Shown here one piece after another: positions 9,801 through 14,935 of a stretch of DNA of 42,688 bases. The stretch is from Clostridia bacterium (GTDB taxonomy: Bacteria > Bacillota > Clostridia > Oscillospirales > Acutalibacteraceae). The notes beneath the pieces were generated by a model. That model searched no databases. It saw only the letters and a program-made list of their open reading frames with translations, and was not told the DNA's origin. Location: the NCBI GenBank assembly GCA_017454485.1, contig JAFTCX010000032.1:1-42688 (forward strand), given 5' to 3'. The stretch's first letter is position 1; each line of letters starts with the position of its first letter. The translations under genes and the position numbers were made by a program.

Positions 9801-9969
9801 GGTGGATGCCCATCGGGTTGTTGGCCGTGATCGGGCCGTCGATGAAGCGGAACATTTCGTGTCCGGCGTTTTTCGCCTTGCGTTTGCCGAAGCAGTCGTT
9901 TTCGTTCCAGAAATCCAGAATCTCATGTTCCATCTGGATAAAGCTGTTGCTCTTTTCGGTTTCAGCCAT
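6829..9969 (-). CDS. ileS: Isoleucyl-tRNA synthetase (atypical; class I tRNA ligase)
   Basis: This 1046-residue class I synthetase resembles IleRS. PITANNPMGIHHAWG at the N-terminus occupies the HIGH-motif position (here MGIHH). An editing domain lies in the middle, the tryptophan-rich WYIRTAELKPR segment follows, and a GAKFSKTG loop stands where KMSKS is expected. Two CxxC pairs are visible (WCPRCG and CEKCGH), and an anticodon domain follows. The GIHH and KFSKT signatures deviate from standard bacterial IleRS, so it may be a divergent or second-type enzyme. Its own promoter lies upstream. It is separated from proS by a repeat-rich gap. Confidence 0.85.
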   Translation of the reverse strand: MAETEKSNSFIQMEHEILDFWNENDCFGKRKAKNAGHEMFRFIDGPITANNPMGIHHAWGRTLKDTFIRYKSMQGFDCRCQNGFDSQGLWVEVEVEKALGFETKKDIENYGMDKFTEQCKDRVKHFSGIITEQSKRLGQWMQWDNSYFTNTDTNIGGIWHFLKKCDDNGWIQREYKPMPWCPRCGTSLSEHEMTGSYKNITHNSVFFKLPVVGTNSKILVWTTTPWTLSSNVALAVNPEIDYVEVKVKSDSDTLFLAKNAIGRLGDDKEEVLRMFKGAELVGKEYETCFPEFEKQQGFTHKIVAWEDVDAEEGTGVVHIAPGCGIEDNELGKRLGLPEVMPVDDMGVILPGFGFMTGHTTSDVAQVVFDELKERGKLYAIVPIEHSYPVCWRCKSEVIFRLVPAWYIRTAELKPRLIKAAESVKWEPESNGKRMVDWLNNMGDWNISRKRYYGMPLPFYVCEKCGHVHVIGSKAELRERAVDPAQVDALPELHRPWIDEVKIKCPQCGEPVQRVSEIGDVWLDAGIVPFSTTGYFSDKEEWKKHFPADWVVEMREQVRLWFYSLLFMSTVLEDCAPYKRVLCHSSVVQESGAKFSKTGYMIRFDEAAEKIGADTVRYMYAGAPVANDVRFGFNLGDEARRKLLSFWNAYTFFETYAKIDKPNFEGYVPDKAKMTVTDKWLVIRTNEFIKRATVQMDDFKAYNVIKDFEVFVDDISNWYIRTNRRRFWKTGDEEDKTLAYWVLFNAINACVKVMAPIIPFMTEEIWQKLTRRVLPQSELSVHLSDWPQPLAGFEDDGILQQTADAREIIAVAMRLRNEHQIKVRQPLSTLYLSCDDAEMEKIAVFEKNILDELNIKKMVHVTDPAVLEDSYLALNFRKAGAVLKQNVNKMKQALEAATADEMAAYTAKAEAGEAVLVKGFDEAYAADIFTVMRKTKAGIVSAECQNKTIVALDVVLTDDLIREGLVRDTVRQCQLIRKEAGYEVEQRVVIAVTSENAELMAALKDSKDHMAAELLADDVIFGELSDADLVKTVSIAETDVTLAVKKA

Positions 9970-10002
9970 TTGTATCCCTCCGTGAAATAAACATACTGTG
10001 TT

Positions 10003-10031
10003 ATTATACTATATTATAATGGCAAATGCAA
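10003..10031 (-). promoter_or_regulatory. Sigma-A promoter of ileS
   Basis: On the minus strand TTGCAT (10031-10026) and a perfect TATAAT (10008-10003) are separated by 17 bp. The ATG follows about 34 bp later with CGGAGGG in front. Confidence 0.8.
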
Positions 10032-10081
10032 GAACAAACGAATAAAAAAGTCGAGCTCTGTGTCAAAATCTTTTGCAAAAC

Positions 10082-10166
10082 CTGACAGGATGGCGCATAT
10101 TGACTATAATGGACTCTGAAAGTATTCAAGAATATTCTTGACATTTTCTAAGAAATGTCCTATAAT
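10082..10166 (+). promoter_or_regulatory. Tandem promoters of the antitoxin-like RNA, with embedded palindromes
   Basis: The downstream promoter is a perfect consensus: TTGACA (10138-10143), 17 bp, TATAAT (10161-10166). A second one, CTGACA (10082-10087), 17 bp, TATAAT (10105-10110), lies just upstream. CAAGAATATTCTTG (about 10128-10140) is a perfect palindrome. GACATTT and AAATGTC (10140-10159) form an inverted repeat exactly within the spacer, where a repressor operator would sit. Confidence 0.8.
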
Positions 10167-10172
10167 AAAAAT

Positions 10173-10262
10173 GCAAGGAGCGATCCGGTGAACGGACGCC
10201 CTCAGGTTTAGACTAAAGAAATAGCCGCTGCCATCGGGTTTCGGAGCGGTTATTTCTTTTTA
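10173..10262 (+). ncRNA. Predicted antisense antitoxin RNA of a type I TA locus
   Basis: A consensus promoter should start an RNA near 10173. It ends about 90 nt later in a strong terminator: AAATAGCCGCT (10219-10229) pairs over 11 bp, with one G-U, with AGCGGTTATTT (10245-10255), followed by CTTTTT. No credible frame is present. The RNA converges on, and overlaps, the 3' end of the holin-like toxin gene on the opposite strand. This is the layout known for convergent type I pairs such as txpA/RatA in Bacillus. A related RNA lies at 38706-38800. Existence of the transcript is well supported; the antitoxin role is inferred from layout. Confidence 0.75.
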
Positions 10263-10525
10263 TCATGCGTGATGTATGCGAATAAGCCGAGGGCAACGTT
10301 ACACACAGTTGTAAAGTACCCGCTGATTAACTCGGTGTGTAAAGATTGGCGAGGAAATTTTTCGTCAGATGCAACAGAAATCGCGCAGCAAACCTGACGG
10401 TTTGCAAGAGATTTCTGTGCAAAATGACGGAAAATTTGCCGCCAAGATTTGCATATTCGAGTTAATCAGCGGGTACTAAACAACAGCAGCAACGCAAGCA
10501 GATCAGACCATGTGACATACTGCAT
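10250..10525 (-). pseudogene. Holin-like type I toxin gene interrupted by a palindromic insertion
   Basis: From the ATG at 10525, GGAGGG lies 8 nt upstream. The frame reads MQYVTWSDLLALLLLF, then enters the insertion and stops at 10466 after 19 residues. Removing 10316-10476 plus one TAAA copy restores a continuous 36-codon frame ending at TAA (10252-10250). It continues as TTVCNVALGLFAYITHDKKK after that Phe. The restored peptide has the polar N-terminus, single hydrophobic helix and Lys tail of small holin-like toxins found in type I systems of Bacillota. The exact restoration is direct sequence evidence. The toxin assignment rests on resemblance. The truncated 19-mer may still be translated. 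Confidence 0.8.
10312..10480. mobile_element. 161-bp palindromic MITE-like element with TAAA target duplication
   Basis: The element spans 10316-10476. GTACCCGCTGATTAACTCG (10316-10334) and its exact reverse complement (10458-10476) are its ends. The imperfect complementarity continues inward to a central hairpin GCAAAC/GTTTGC (10388-10393/10400-10405), so the whole element is one long hairpin centred at 10396. TAAA flanks it at 10312-10315 and 10477-10480. There is no coding capacity, so any movement would need a transposase supplied in trans. It splits the toxin gene. The IS family was not identified. Confidence 0.85.
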
Positions 10526-10532
10526 AAAGGCA

Positions 10533-10586
10533 TCCCTCCTTTGCTCAGTCATCGGAGGGACTGGAAATATCCCTCCGCAAGGAGGG
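10533..10586 (-). promoter_or_regulatory. Toxin mRNA leader with ribosome-binding-site sequestration
   Basis: On the minus strand the Shine-Dalgarno sequence GGAGGGA (10539-10533) is complementary to TCCCTCC (10560-10554), which can fold over it. A preceding CCCTCC/GGAGGG hairpin with a four-base loop (10586-10571) offers an alternative pairing. Sequestered start regions are typical of type I toxin mRNAs. Confidence 0.6.
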
Positions 10587-10637
10587 CAACCGTCCGCCGT
10601 TTTGGATCGCTCCAAGGGTACACTTGTACCATGTATC

Positions 10638-10664
10638 ATTATAAAAGAATAAAAAAATTGTCAA
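10638..10664 (-). promoter_or_regulatory. Predicted promoter of the toxin mRNA
   Basis: On the minus strand perfect TTGACA (10664-10659) and TATAAT (10643-10638) hexamers are spaced by 15 bp, shorter than the ideal 17. A leader of about 105 nt would precede the toxin start. Confidence 0.55.
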
Positions 10665-10691
10665 GGCATTTGAATAAATTGAATGAAACGC

Positions 10692-10720
10692 TTGACAACG
10701 GCGGCGAACTCTGTTATAAT
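10692..10720 (+). promoter_or_regulatory. Consensus sigma-A promoter of rplU-prp-rpmA
   Basis: TTGACA (10692-10697), 17 bp, TATAAT (10715-10720). Both hexamers match consensus perfectly, as expected for a ribosomal protein operon. Confidence 0.9.
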
Positions 10721-10726
10721 CATTCC

Positions 10727-10815
10727 TACCGCGTGAGAAAGGCGGCGTGTTTCGGCATGCCAAAAGTGAAGTTTCCGCCTGCATCAGCGAGTCCATAATA
10801 AAGGAAGGAAAGTAA
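10727..10815 (+). ncRNA. L21-type ribosomal leader
   Basis: The untranslated leader folds as AGGCGG ... CCGCCT around an inner GCGTG/GCATGC hairpin with a TTTCG loop, followed by an AAAGTGAAG segment. Its position and shape fit the L21 leader found before rplU operons in Bacillota, thought to mediate autoregulation by the ribosomal protein. The assignment is from memory of the family and was not confirmed by a covariance search. Confidence 0.65.
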
Positions 10816-10817
10816 GT

Positions 10818-11129
10818 ATGTACGCAATCATTGAAACAGGCGGCAAGCAGTACAAAGTTCAGGCCGGCGATGTGATCTACATCGAAAAGCTGGACGTGGA
10901 AGCTGACGCCGAAGTCACCTTCGACAAGGTGATCGCAGTCGGTGCTGACGACGGCATCAAGGTCGGCGCTCCCTATGTGGACGGCGCAACGGTCAGCGCA
11001 AAGGCGATCAAGAACGGCAAGGCGAAGAAGATCACGGTTTTCACCTACAAGCCGAAGAAGAACGCGAAGCGTAAAATGGGTCACAGACAGCCCTATACGA
11101 AGGTCGAAATCAGCGCGATCAACGCGTAA
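10818..11129 (+). CDS. rplU: 50S ribosomal protein L21
   Basis: The 103-residue product begins [14 protein letters not shown] and carries the C-terminal [12 protein letters not shown] segment typical of L21, a protein that binds 23S rRNA in the large subunit. GGAAGGAAAG precedes the start. It is the first gene of the conserved rplU-prp-rpmA operon of Bacillota. Length is normal. Expression is probably controlled through its leader. Confidence 0.97.
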   Translation: MYAIIETGGKQYKVQAGDVIYIEKLDVEADAEVTFDKVIAVGADDGIKVGAPYVDGATVSAKAIKNGKAKKITVFTYKPKKNAKRKMGHRQPYTKVEISAINA

Positions 11130-11131
11130 CC

Positions 11132-11482
11132 ATGATCACCGTTACATTTTGCGGAACCAAAGACAGGCTGACCGGATTTCAGATTCACGGACACAGCGGC
11201 TTTGACGAGGCGGGCAAAGATATTGTCTGCGCGGCCGTTTCCTCCGCAGCGATCCTCACCGCCAACACGGCGACCGAAATTCTGCATTTGCACGCACAGG
11301 TCACAGACGCCGACGGCGAGATGCAGTTTCAGCTTGAACCGGCGGACATTGACGCCGCCCAGCCGCTTCTGCAGGGCTTTTTGCTGCACTGCAGGGAGCT
11401 TTCAAAGACCTATCCGCAAAACATCCGGTGTCAAACCAAGAAGTATTCCATCAAAATTCGGAGGTGCAACAACAATGCTTAA
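11132..11482 (+). CDS. prp: Ribosomal-processing cysteine protease Prp
   Basis: The 116-residue product has the two Prp catalytic blocks: [12 protein letters not shown] with His21, and [10 protein letters not shown] with Cys33. Prp removes the N-terminal extension of L27, an essential step in Bacillota, and the neighbouring rpmA encodes the matching cleavage site. The start is 2 bp after rplU, and the end overlaps rpmA by 8 bp, so the three genes are translationally linked. The last residues are cationic and arise from the overlap. Confidence 0.92.
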   Translation: MITVTFCGTKDRLTGFQIHGHSGFDEAGKDIVCAAVSSAAILTANTATEILHLHAQVTDADGEMQFQLEPADIDAAQPLLQGFLLHCRELSKTYPQNIRCQTKKYSIKIRRCNNNA

Positions 11483-11759
11483 AATGAACATCCAGCTTTT
11501 CGCGCATAAAAAAGGTATGGGTTCCACCCGTAACGGCCGTGATTCCGAATCCAAGAGACTCGGTGTGAAACGTGCCGACGGTCAGTTCGTGCTTGCCGGC
11601 AATATCCTTGTCAAGCAGCGCGGCACCCACATCCATCCGGGCAACAACGTCGGCAAGGGTTCCGACGATACGCTGTTCGCGCTCGTTGACGGCAAAGTGA
11701 AGTTTGAACGCTTTGGCAAGACCCGCAAGAAAGTCAGCGTTTATGCGGTGGAGCAGTAA
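11475..11759 (+). CDS. rpmA: 50S ribosomal protein L27 with Prp-cleaved N-terminal extension
   Basis: The ATG at 11475 follows GGAGGTG (11460-11466) and gives 94 residues. The N-terminus [18 protein letters not shown] contains the Prp site between Phe9 and Ala10 ([10 protein letters not shown]), as in Staphylococcus and relatives. After cleavage the exposed N-terminus reaches the peptidyl transferase centre. The rest, [13 protein letters not shown] and the basic C-terminus, is normal L27. A terminator follows. Confidence 0.97.
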   Translation: MLKMNIQLFAHKKGMGSTRNGRDSESKRLGVKRADGQFVLAGNILVKQRGTHIHPGNNVGKGSDDTLFALVDGKVKFERFGKTRKKVSVYAVEQ

Positions 11760-11782
11760 TTCACGCAAAAAAAATTCAGCGG

Positions 11783-11818
11783 CGGCTGTCGGATTTTCCG
11801 GCGGCCGTTTTTCTTTTT
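11783..11818 (+). terminator. Terminator of the rplU operon
   Basis: CGGCTGTCGG (11783-11792) pairs over ten base pairs, two of them G-U, with CCGGCGGCCG (11798-11807), followed by a T-rich run. Confidence 0.85.
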
Positions 11819-11830
11819 TGCACGGAACGC

Positions 11831-11859
11831 TTGCATTTTGCCGCGCAATATGATACAGT
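11831..11859 (+). promoter_or_regulatory. Promoter of the ECF/BspA operon leader
   Basis: TTGCAT (11831-11836), 17 bp, TACAGT (11854-11859). The spacer starts TTTGCC and ends ATATGA. This resembles the promoters at 28488 and 34145 (TTGnTT, 17 bp, TAAAGT), which also precede genes for secreted proteins. Confidence 0.55.
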
Positions 11860-11865
11860 GAATGT

Positions 11866-12048
11866 GCCACATAATTGCAAAATAACTTTTTTTGCAGCAT
11901 AACCGGATAACCTCATACGAAGTGCGTATTTTTTTGTTGTAAAGATACGGACTCTCATTTCGTGCTTGTATGAGCGGTTATGAAATTGTGTGGCAACATT
12001 GAGTCATGTATTTTTACGGTGCGCGGCTCAACGGGTCGCGCATTTTTT
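11866..12048 (+). ncRNA. Structured leader RNA upstream of the ECF sigma gene, ending in a terminator hairpin
   Basis: GCCACATAATT (11866-11876) pairs over 11 bp, with one G-U, with AATTGTGTGGC (11983-11993). Inside, CATAACCG/CGGTTATG, TCATAC/GTATGA and CGTAT/ATACG stack into a long arm. It is followed by TGCGCG/CGCGCA (12020-12025/12037-12042) and six T, an intrinsic-terminator shape. A leader with the same order of parts precedes the BspA gene at 28708. It could be a riboswitch-like attenuator or a free-standing RNA. No known class was recognised. Confidence 0.55.
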
Positions 12049-12180
12049 CTTCCTCACCGAAAACGCAGGGACGAGTTTTTTCATGGCTTTTAAAAAAATT
12101 CGGTTTTACTGTAAGATTTCGGCGGTCAAAGGCACTAAAAAACAGAAGGAGCAATCCTTCGGAAAGGCAAGGGCAATCAG

Positions 12181-12729
12181 ATGGACAAAGGAGCGAACAG
12201 CTACAACTGCTTTCTGAATGGCAACAATGATGCGCTTGTTGAAATCATACGAGACTATAAAGACGGTCTGACGTTCTTCCTTTGCGAATTTGTCGGCGAT
12301 CTTTCGCTTGCGGAGGAGCTGATGGAGGATACGTTCGTCCGCCTGTATGTCAAAAAGCCGCACTTTTCCGGAAAATCTTCATTCAAAACGTGGCTTTACG
12401 CAATCGGCAGAAACGTTGCCCGTGAATATTTGCGCAAGGAAAAACGAAGAAAAACGGTTTCGATCGACGATCATCCGGAGCTGACGGACCCTGTCTGGGA
12501 TCCGGAACGAAGCTATTTTAAAAACGAAAACCGTCTGCGGCTATATGCAGCGCTGCAAAAGCTCAAGCCGGAATACCGGCAGGTCCTGTGGCTGCATTAT
12601 TTTGAAGAGCTGCGCGAAAAGGAGATTGCGCAAGTTATGAAAAAAAGCAGCAACAATATCGGCGTTCTGCTGCATAGGGCAAAAAAAGCGCTGAAAGATG
12701 AATGTGAGAAAGAAGGTGTTTTGGAATGA
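12181..12729 (+). CDS. ECF-family RNA polymerase sigma factor
   Basis: The 182-residue protein has region 2 at about 20-90, with DLSLAEELMEDTFVRLY and FKTWLYAIGRNVAREYLR. Region 4 follows a linker, with LKPEYRQVLWLHYFEELREKEIAQVM and a helix-turn-helix, then LHRAKKALKDE. Sigma factors of this group recruit RNA polymerase to a small envelope-related regulon and are held by a membrane anti-sigma factor. The next gene overlaps by 4 bp (ATGA) and fits that role. A 315-nt structured leader precedes it. The ribosome binding site is weak (AAGGCAAGGG). Confidence 0.9.
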   Translation: MDKGANSYNCFLNGNNDALVEIIRDYKDGLTFFLCEFVGDLSLAEELMEDTFVRLYVKKPHFSGKSSFKTWLYAIGRNVAREYLRKEKRRKTVSIDDHPELTDPVWDPERSYFKNENRLRLYAALQKLKPEYRQVLWLHYFEELREKEIAQVMKKSSNNIGVLLHRAKKALKDECEKEGVLE

Positions 12730-13622
12730 AGACTTATCTTGAAGTTGCCGACGAAGTTTTTAAAAAGGGCGAAGTGCGTTTGGCAGAACAAAGAGAGAAA
12801 AAAAGAAAGATCCAACAGGGCTTTGCATTTGCAACGCTGGCAGCGGTCATTCTCATTTCTGCTTTTTCAATCACAAAAGGTCTTTTTCCCCGCCAAATCC
12901 CGGCGGTGCTCCCGCTTTCTTCCGAAACGCCGGAAACAGCCACAACCGCGCAAGGCGGCGAAACAATTTCAACGGCAAAACCCGCTTTTCCAAGCACGCA
13001 AAACGCAGCTCCGGGCGCGCAGACAACAAGCCCGAGAGAGTCCGGCACCACGGCGACCCGGGCTGCAGACGGCGCAGACGATTCACAAAAGCAGACTGTG
13101 CCCAAACAAGAAACCGACGAACCGACAAGCATCATGCCGGACGAATCCGGTCAAACAGAGCCGCTGAGTGAACCGGTTGCGGTGGGCGAACCGGGCGGCG
13201 ACGCAGAGCCGACAACCGACAGCGGAGAACAAGCATCGCAGACGCCGGACGAACCGGCGACCGAAACGACGCTGCGAAGCATCTCCGACAGGGAACAAAC
13301 GACCAGAAGGCTTGCGCCTGCCGTGTCGAGCCGTAACGCGGAACGCGTGCTGCGCGCCGCGTTGGAGGACAATGCGTATGCCTGGGTCAAATACAGGGAT
13401 CACTATTTTGTGCACGATGAATGGACGAATGCAGACGCGCTCGGACCCGGTGAAAGAATCGGCGAGGCAAACGATTTTGAGGGAAATCTCGAACTGCTTG
13501 CACTTTCGGGCGATCTGTATGCGATAGAAAACGGCGAAGAAGATCTATGCTTGCTGCTGAAAACTCCCGACGGGCAGAGCATGGCTTTTATCCTGAATCC
13601 CGCAGGGGAGGAAAGGGAGTGA
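12726..13622 (+). CDS. Single-pass membrane protein, candidate anti-sigma factor
   Basis: The 298-residue protein has a 30-residue charged cytoplasmic N-terminus, one transmembrane helix at about 31-51 (GFAFATLAAVILISAFSIT), and a long Thr/Pro/Glu/Ser-rich extracytoplasmic stretch of about 60-200. A small globular C-terminal domain at about 205-298 includes AYAWVKYRDHYFVHDEW. Translational overlap with the sigma gene and this topology suggest it holds the sigma factor until a signal arrives. No named anti-sigma domain is recognised. The low-complexity linker may span the cell wall. Confidence 0.7.
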   Translation: MKTYLEVADEVFKKGEVRLAEQREKKRKIQQGFAFATLAAVILISAFSITKGLFPRQIPAVLPLSSETPETATTAQGGETISTAKPAFPSTQNAAPGAQTTSPRESGTTATRAADGADDSQKQTVPKQETDEPTSIMPDESGQTEPLSEPVAVGEPGGDAEPTTDSGEQASQTPDEPATETTLRSISDREQTTRRLAPAVSSRNAERVLRAALEDNAYAWVKYRDHYFVHDEWTNADALGPGERIGEANDFEGNLELLALSGDLYAIENGEEDLCLLLKTPDGQSMAFILNPAGEERE

Positions 13623-13714
13623 CGAATCATGGAAACAGCATGAATGAATGAAATGAAATAGCCAGTACGCGATCCTTTCCATTTGAAAAAACGAGCAAAA
13701 GGAGAATGATATAT

Positions 13715-14896
13715 ATGAAAAGAAAACTGTTGTTTATCCTTGCCTGCGCCGCACTGCTTTGCGCGCTCTGCTTCAGTGCCGGCGCAATCAAGGCCGACCG
13801 CCCGTATCATGAGAGCAAAACGATCAAGATCATCGACCATGTGGTGTATGAGTATCGGAAATATCCGCATCAGCATTACGCCGTGATTGACTACTTTGAC
13901 ACCGATGAAGCCGCGAACGATCGTAAGATTGCAAGGACAATTACGATTGCAAAAAAAGTCGGAAAGTATCCGGTCACGGAGATCGACGTGAAAACGGAAT
14001 ATGATGATGATTACACACCGATCATCGAATCCGGCGACTGTGGCAGCCGAAAAACGACCAAGATCAACATTCCGGATTCCGTAACCACATTGCAGCCGTT
14101 CGCTTTTTCCGGTTTTTATTTTCTGCGTGAGCTTACATTGCCGAAGGGCATAACGGAAATTCCGGAACACGCATTTCAGGGCAGCACCTGCTTTCGCTCC
14201 TTAACGCTGAAAGGTGAGCTGAAAAAAATCGGTGCATCCGCCTTTGAAGACTGCCATGACCTGCGGAAATTCGAGTTTCCCGATTCTTTGCAGGAGGTTG
14301 GGCTTGCCGCGTTCCGTCATACCGGGCTGAAAAAGATTTCGATTCCTGCCAAAGCGAGATACGATATGAGCGTTTTTTCAAACTGCTATGATCTGAACAA
14401 GGTGACATTCCGTGGTGATGCAGCAACAAAAGAGCTTTGGGTGAGCGGCGGTATGTTTGCAGAAAGCATGAACCTGAAAACGGTTGTATTTCCCCAAGGA
14501 TTGGAAAGGCTTGTGTTTTGTACGAGCGCTTTTGGGGAATGCGGGAGCCTGCAAACGCTGAAAAATTACAGTGCGCTCAAGCGGCTGGACTATAAGGCGC
14601 TCGGAGATTGCGAATTTTTGGAGAAGCTGACCATCCCTGCCGGGATTGAATACGTGCATCCGCTTGCACTGCTCGGTTGCGCAAGACTGAAAACGGTGCA
14701 TCTGAACAGCAAAAACACAAATCTTCTGAAAGACAGCCTGACGTTTTATAATCAGGGATTGTTGGAAATTGGCTATTTGGACTGTAACTTCATTGACTTT
14801 TTGCGTAATGACTGCATGATCTATGTGAAAAACGAGGCGATGCTGCGCATGGTGCAGGAGGATGCGCTGCACAGCAGAGCACAGATCGCAGCATAA
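13715..14896 (+). CDS. BspA-like leucine-rich repeat secreted protein (copy 1)
   Basis: I prefer the ATG at 13715 because the one at 13706 is too close to the GGAG (13701-13704). The 393-residue protein has a signal peptide, KRKLLFILACAALLCALC with an AGA cleavage region. An N-terminal module follows with KIIDHVVYE and VIDYFDTDEA, then BspA/LRR_5 repeats such as KINIPDSVTTLQPFAFSG. Family members are surface adhesins or ligand binders. It shares the N-terminal module with the next two genes but lacks their C-terminal fibronectin-like domain, and its DNA is visibly more AT-rich. It probably belongs to the ECF operon; a 92-bp gap separates it from the anti-sigma gene. Confidence 0.85.
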   Translation: MKRKLLFILACAALLCALCFSAGAIKADRPYHESKTIKIIDHVVYEYRKYPHQHYAVIDYFDTDEAANDRKIARTITIAKKVGKYPVTEIDVKTEYDDDYTPIIESGDCGSRKTTKINIPDSVTTLQPFAFSGFYFLRELTLPKGITEIPEHAFQGSTCFRSLTLKGELKKIGASAFEDCHDLRKFEFPDSLQEVGLAAFRHTGLKKISIPAKARYDMSVFSNCYDLNKVTFRGDAATKELWVSGGMFAESMNLKTVVFPQGLERLVFCTSAFGECGSLQTLKNYSALKRLDYKALGDCEFLEKLTIPAGIEYVHPLALLGCARLKTVHLNSKNTNLLKDSLTFYNQGLLEIGYLDCNFIDFLRNDCMIYVKNEAMLRMVQEDALHSRAQIAA

Positions 14897-14935
14897 ATTT
14901 AACTTCATCACAATTTTTCAGAAGGAGTGACAAAA

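Noticed and set aside
6712-9990. A 1092-codon plus-strand open frame opposite ileS
   Set aside because: It is a mirror of the GC-rich ileS codons. The minus-strand product has all synthetase motifs, and the plus-strand frame has no ribosome binding site or recognisable domain.
10449-10798. Short plus-strand frames across the toxin locus and L21 leader
   Set aside because: They cross the promoter and leader structures and have no ribosome binding site; the minus-strand toxin frame explains the region better.
13706-13714. Start of the first BspA-like gene at 13706
   Set aside because: It lies one base from the GGAGA Shine-Dalgarno; the ATG at 13715 has proper spacing and opens directly into the signal peptide.
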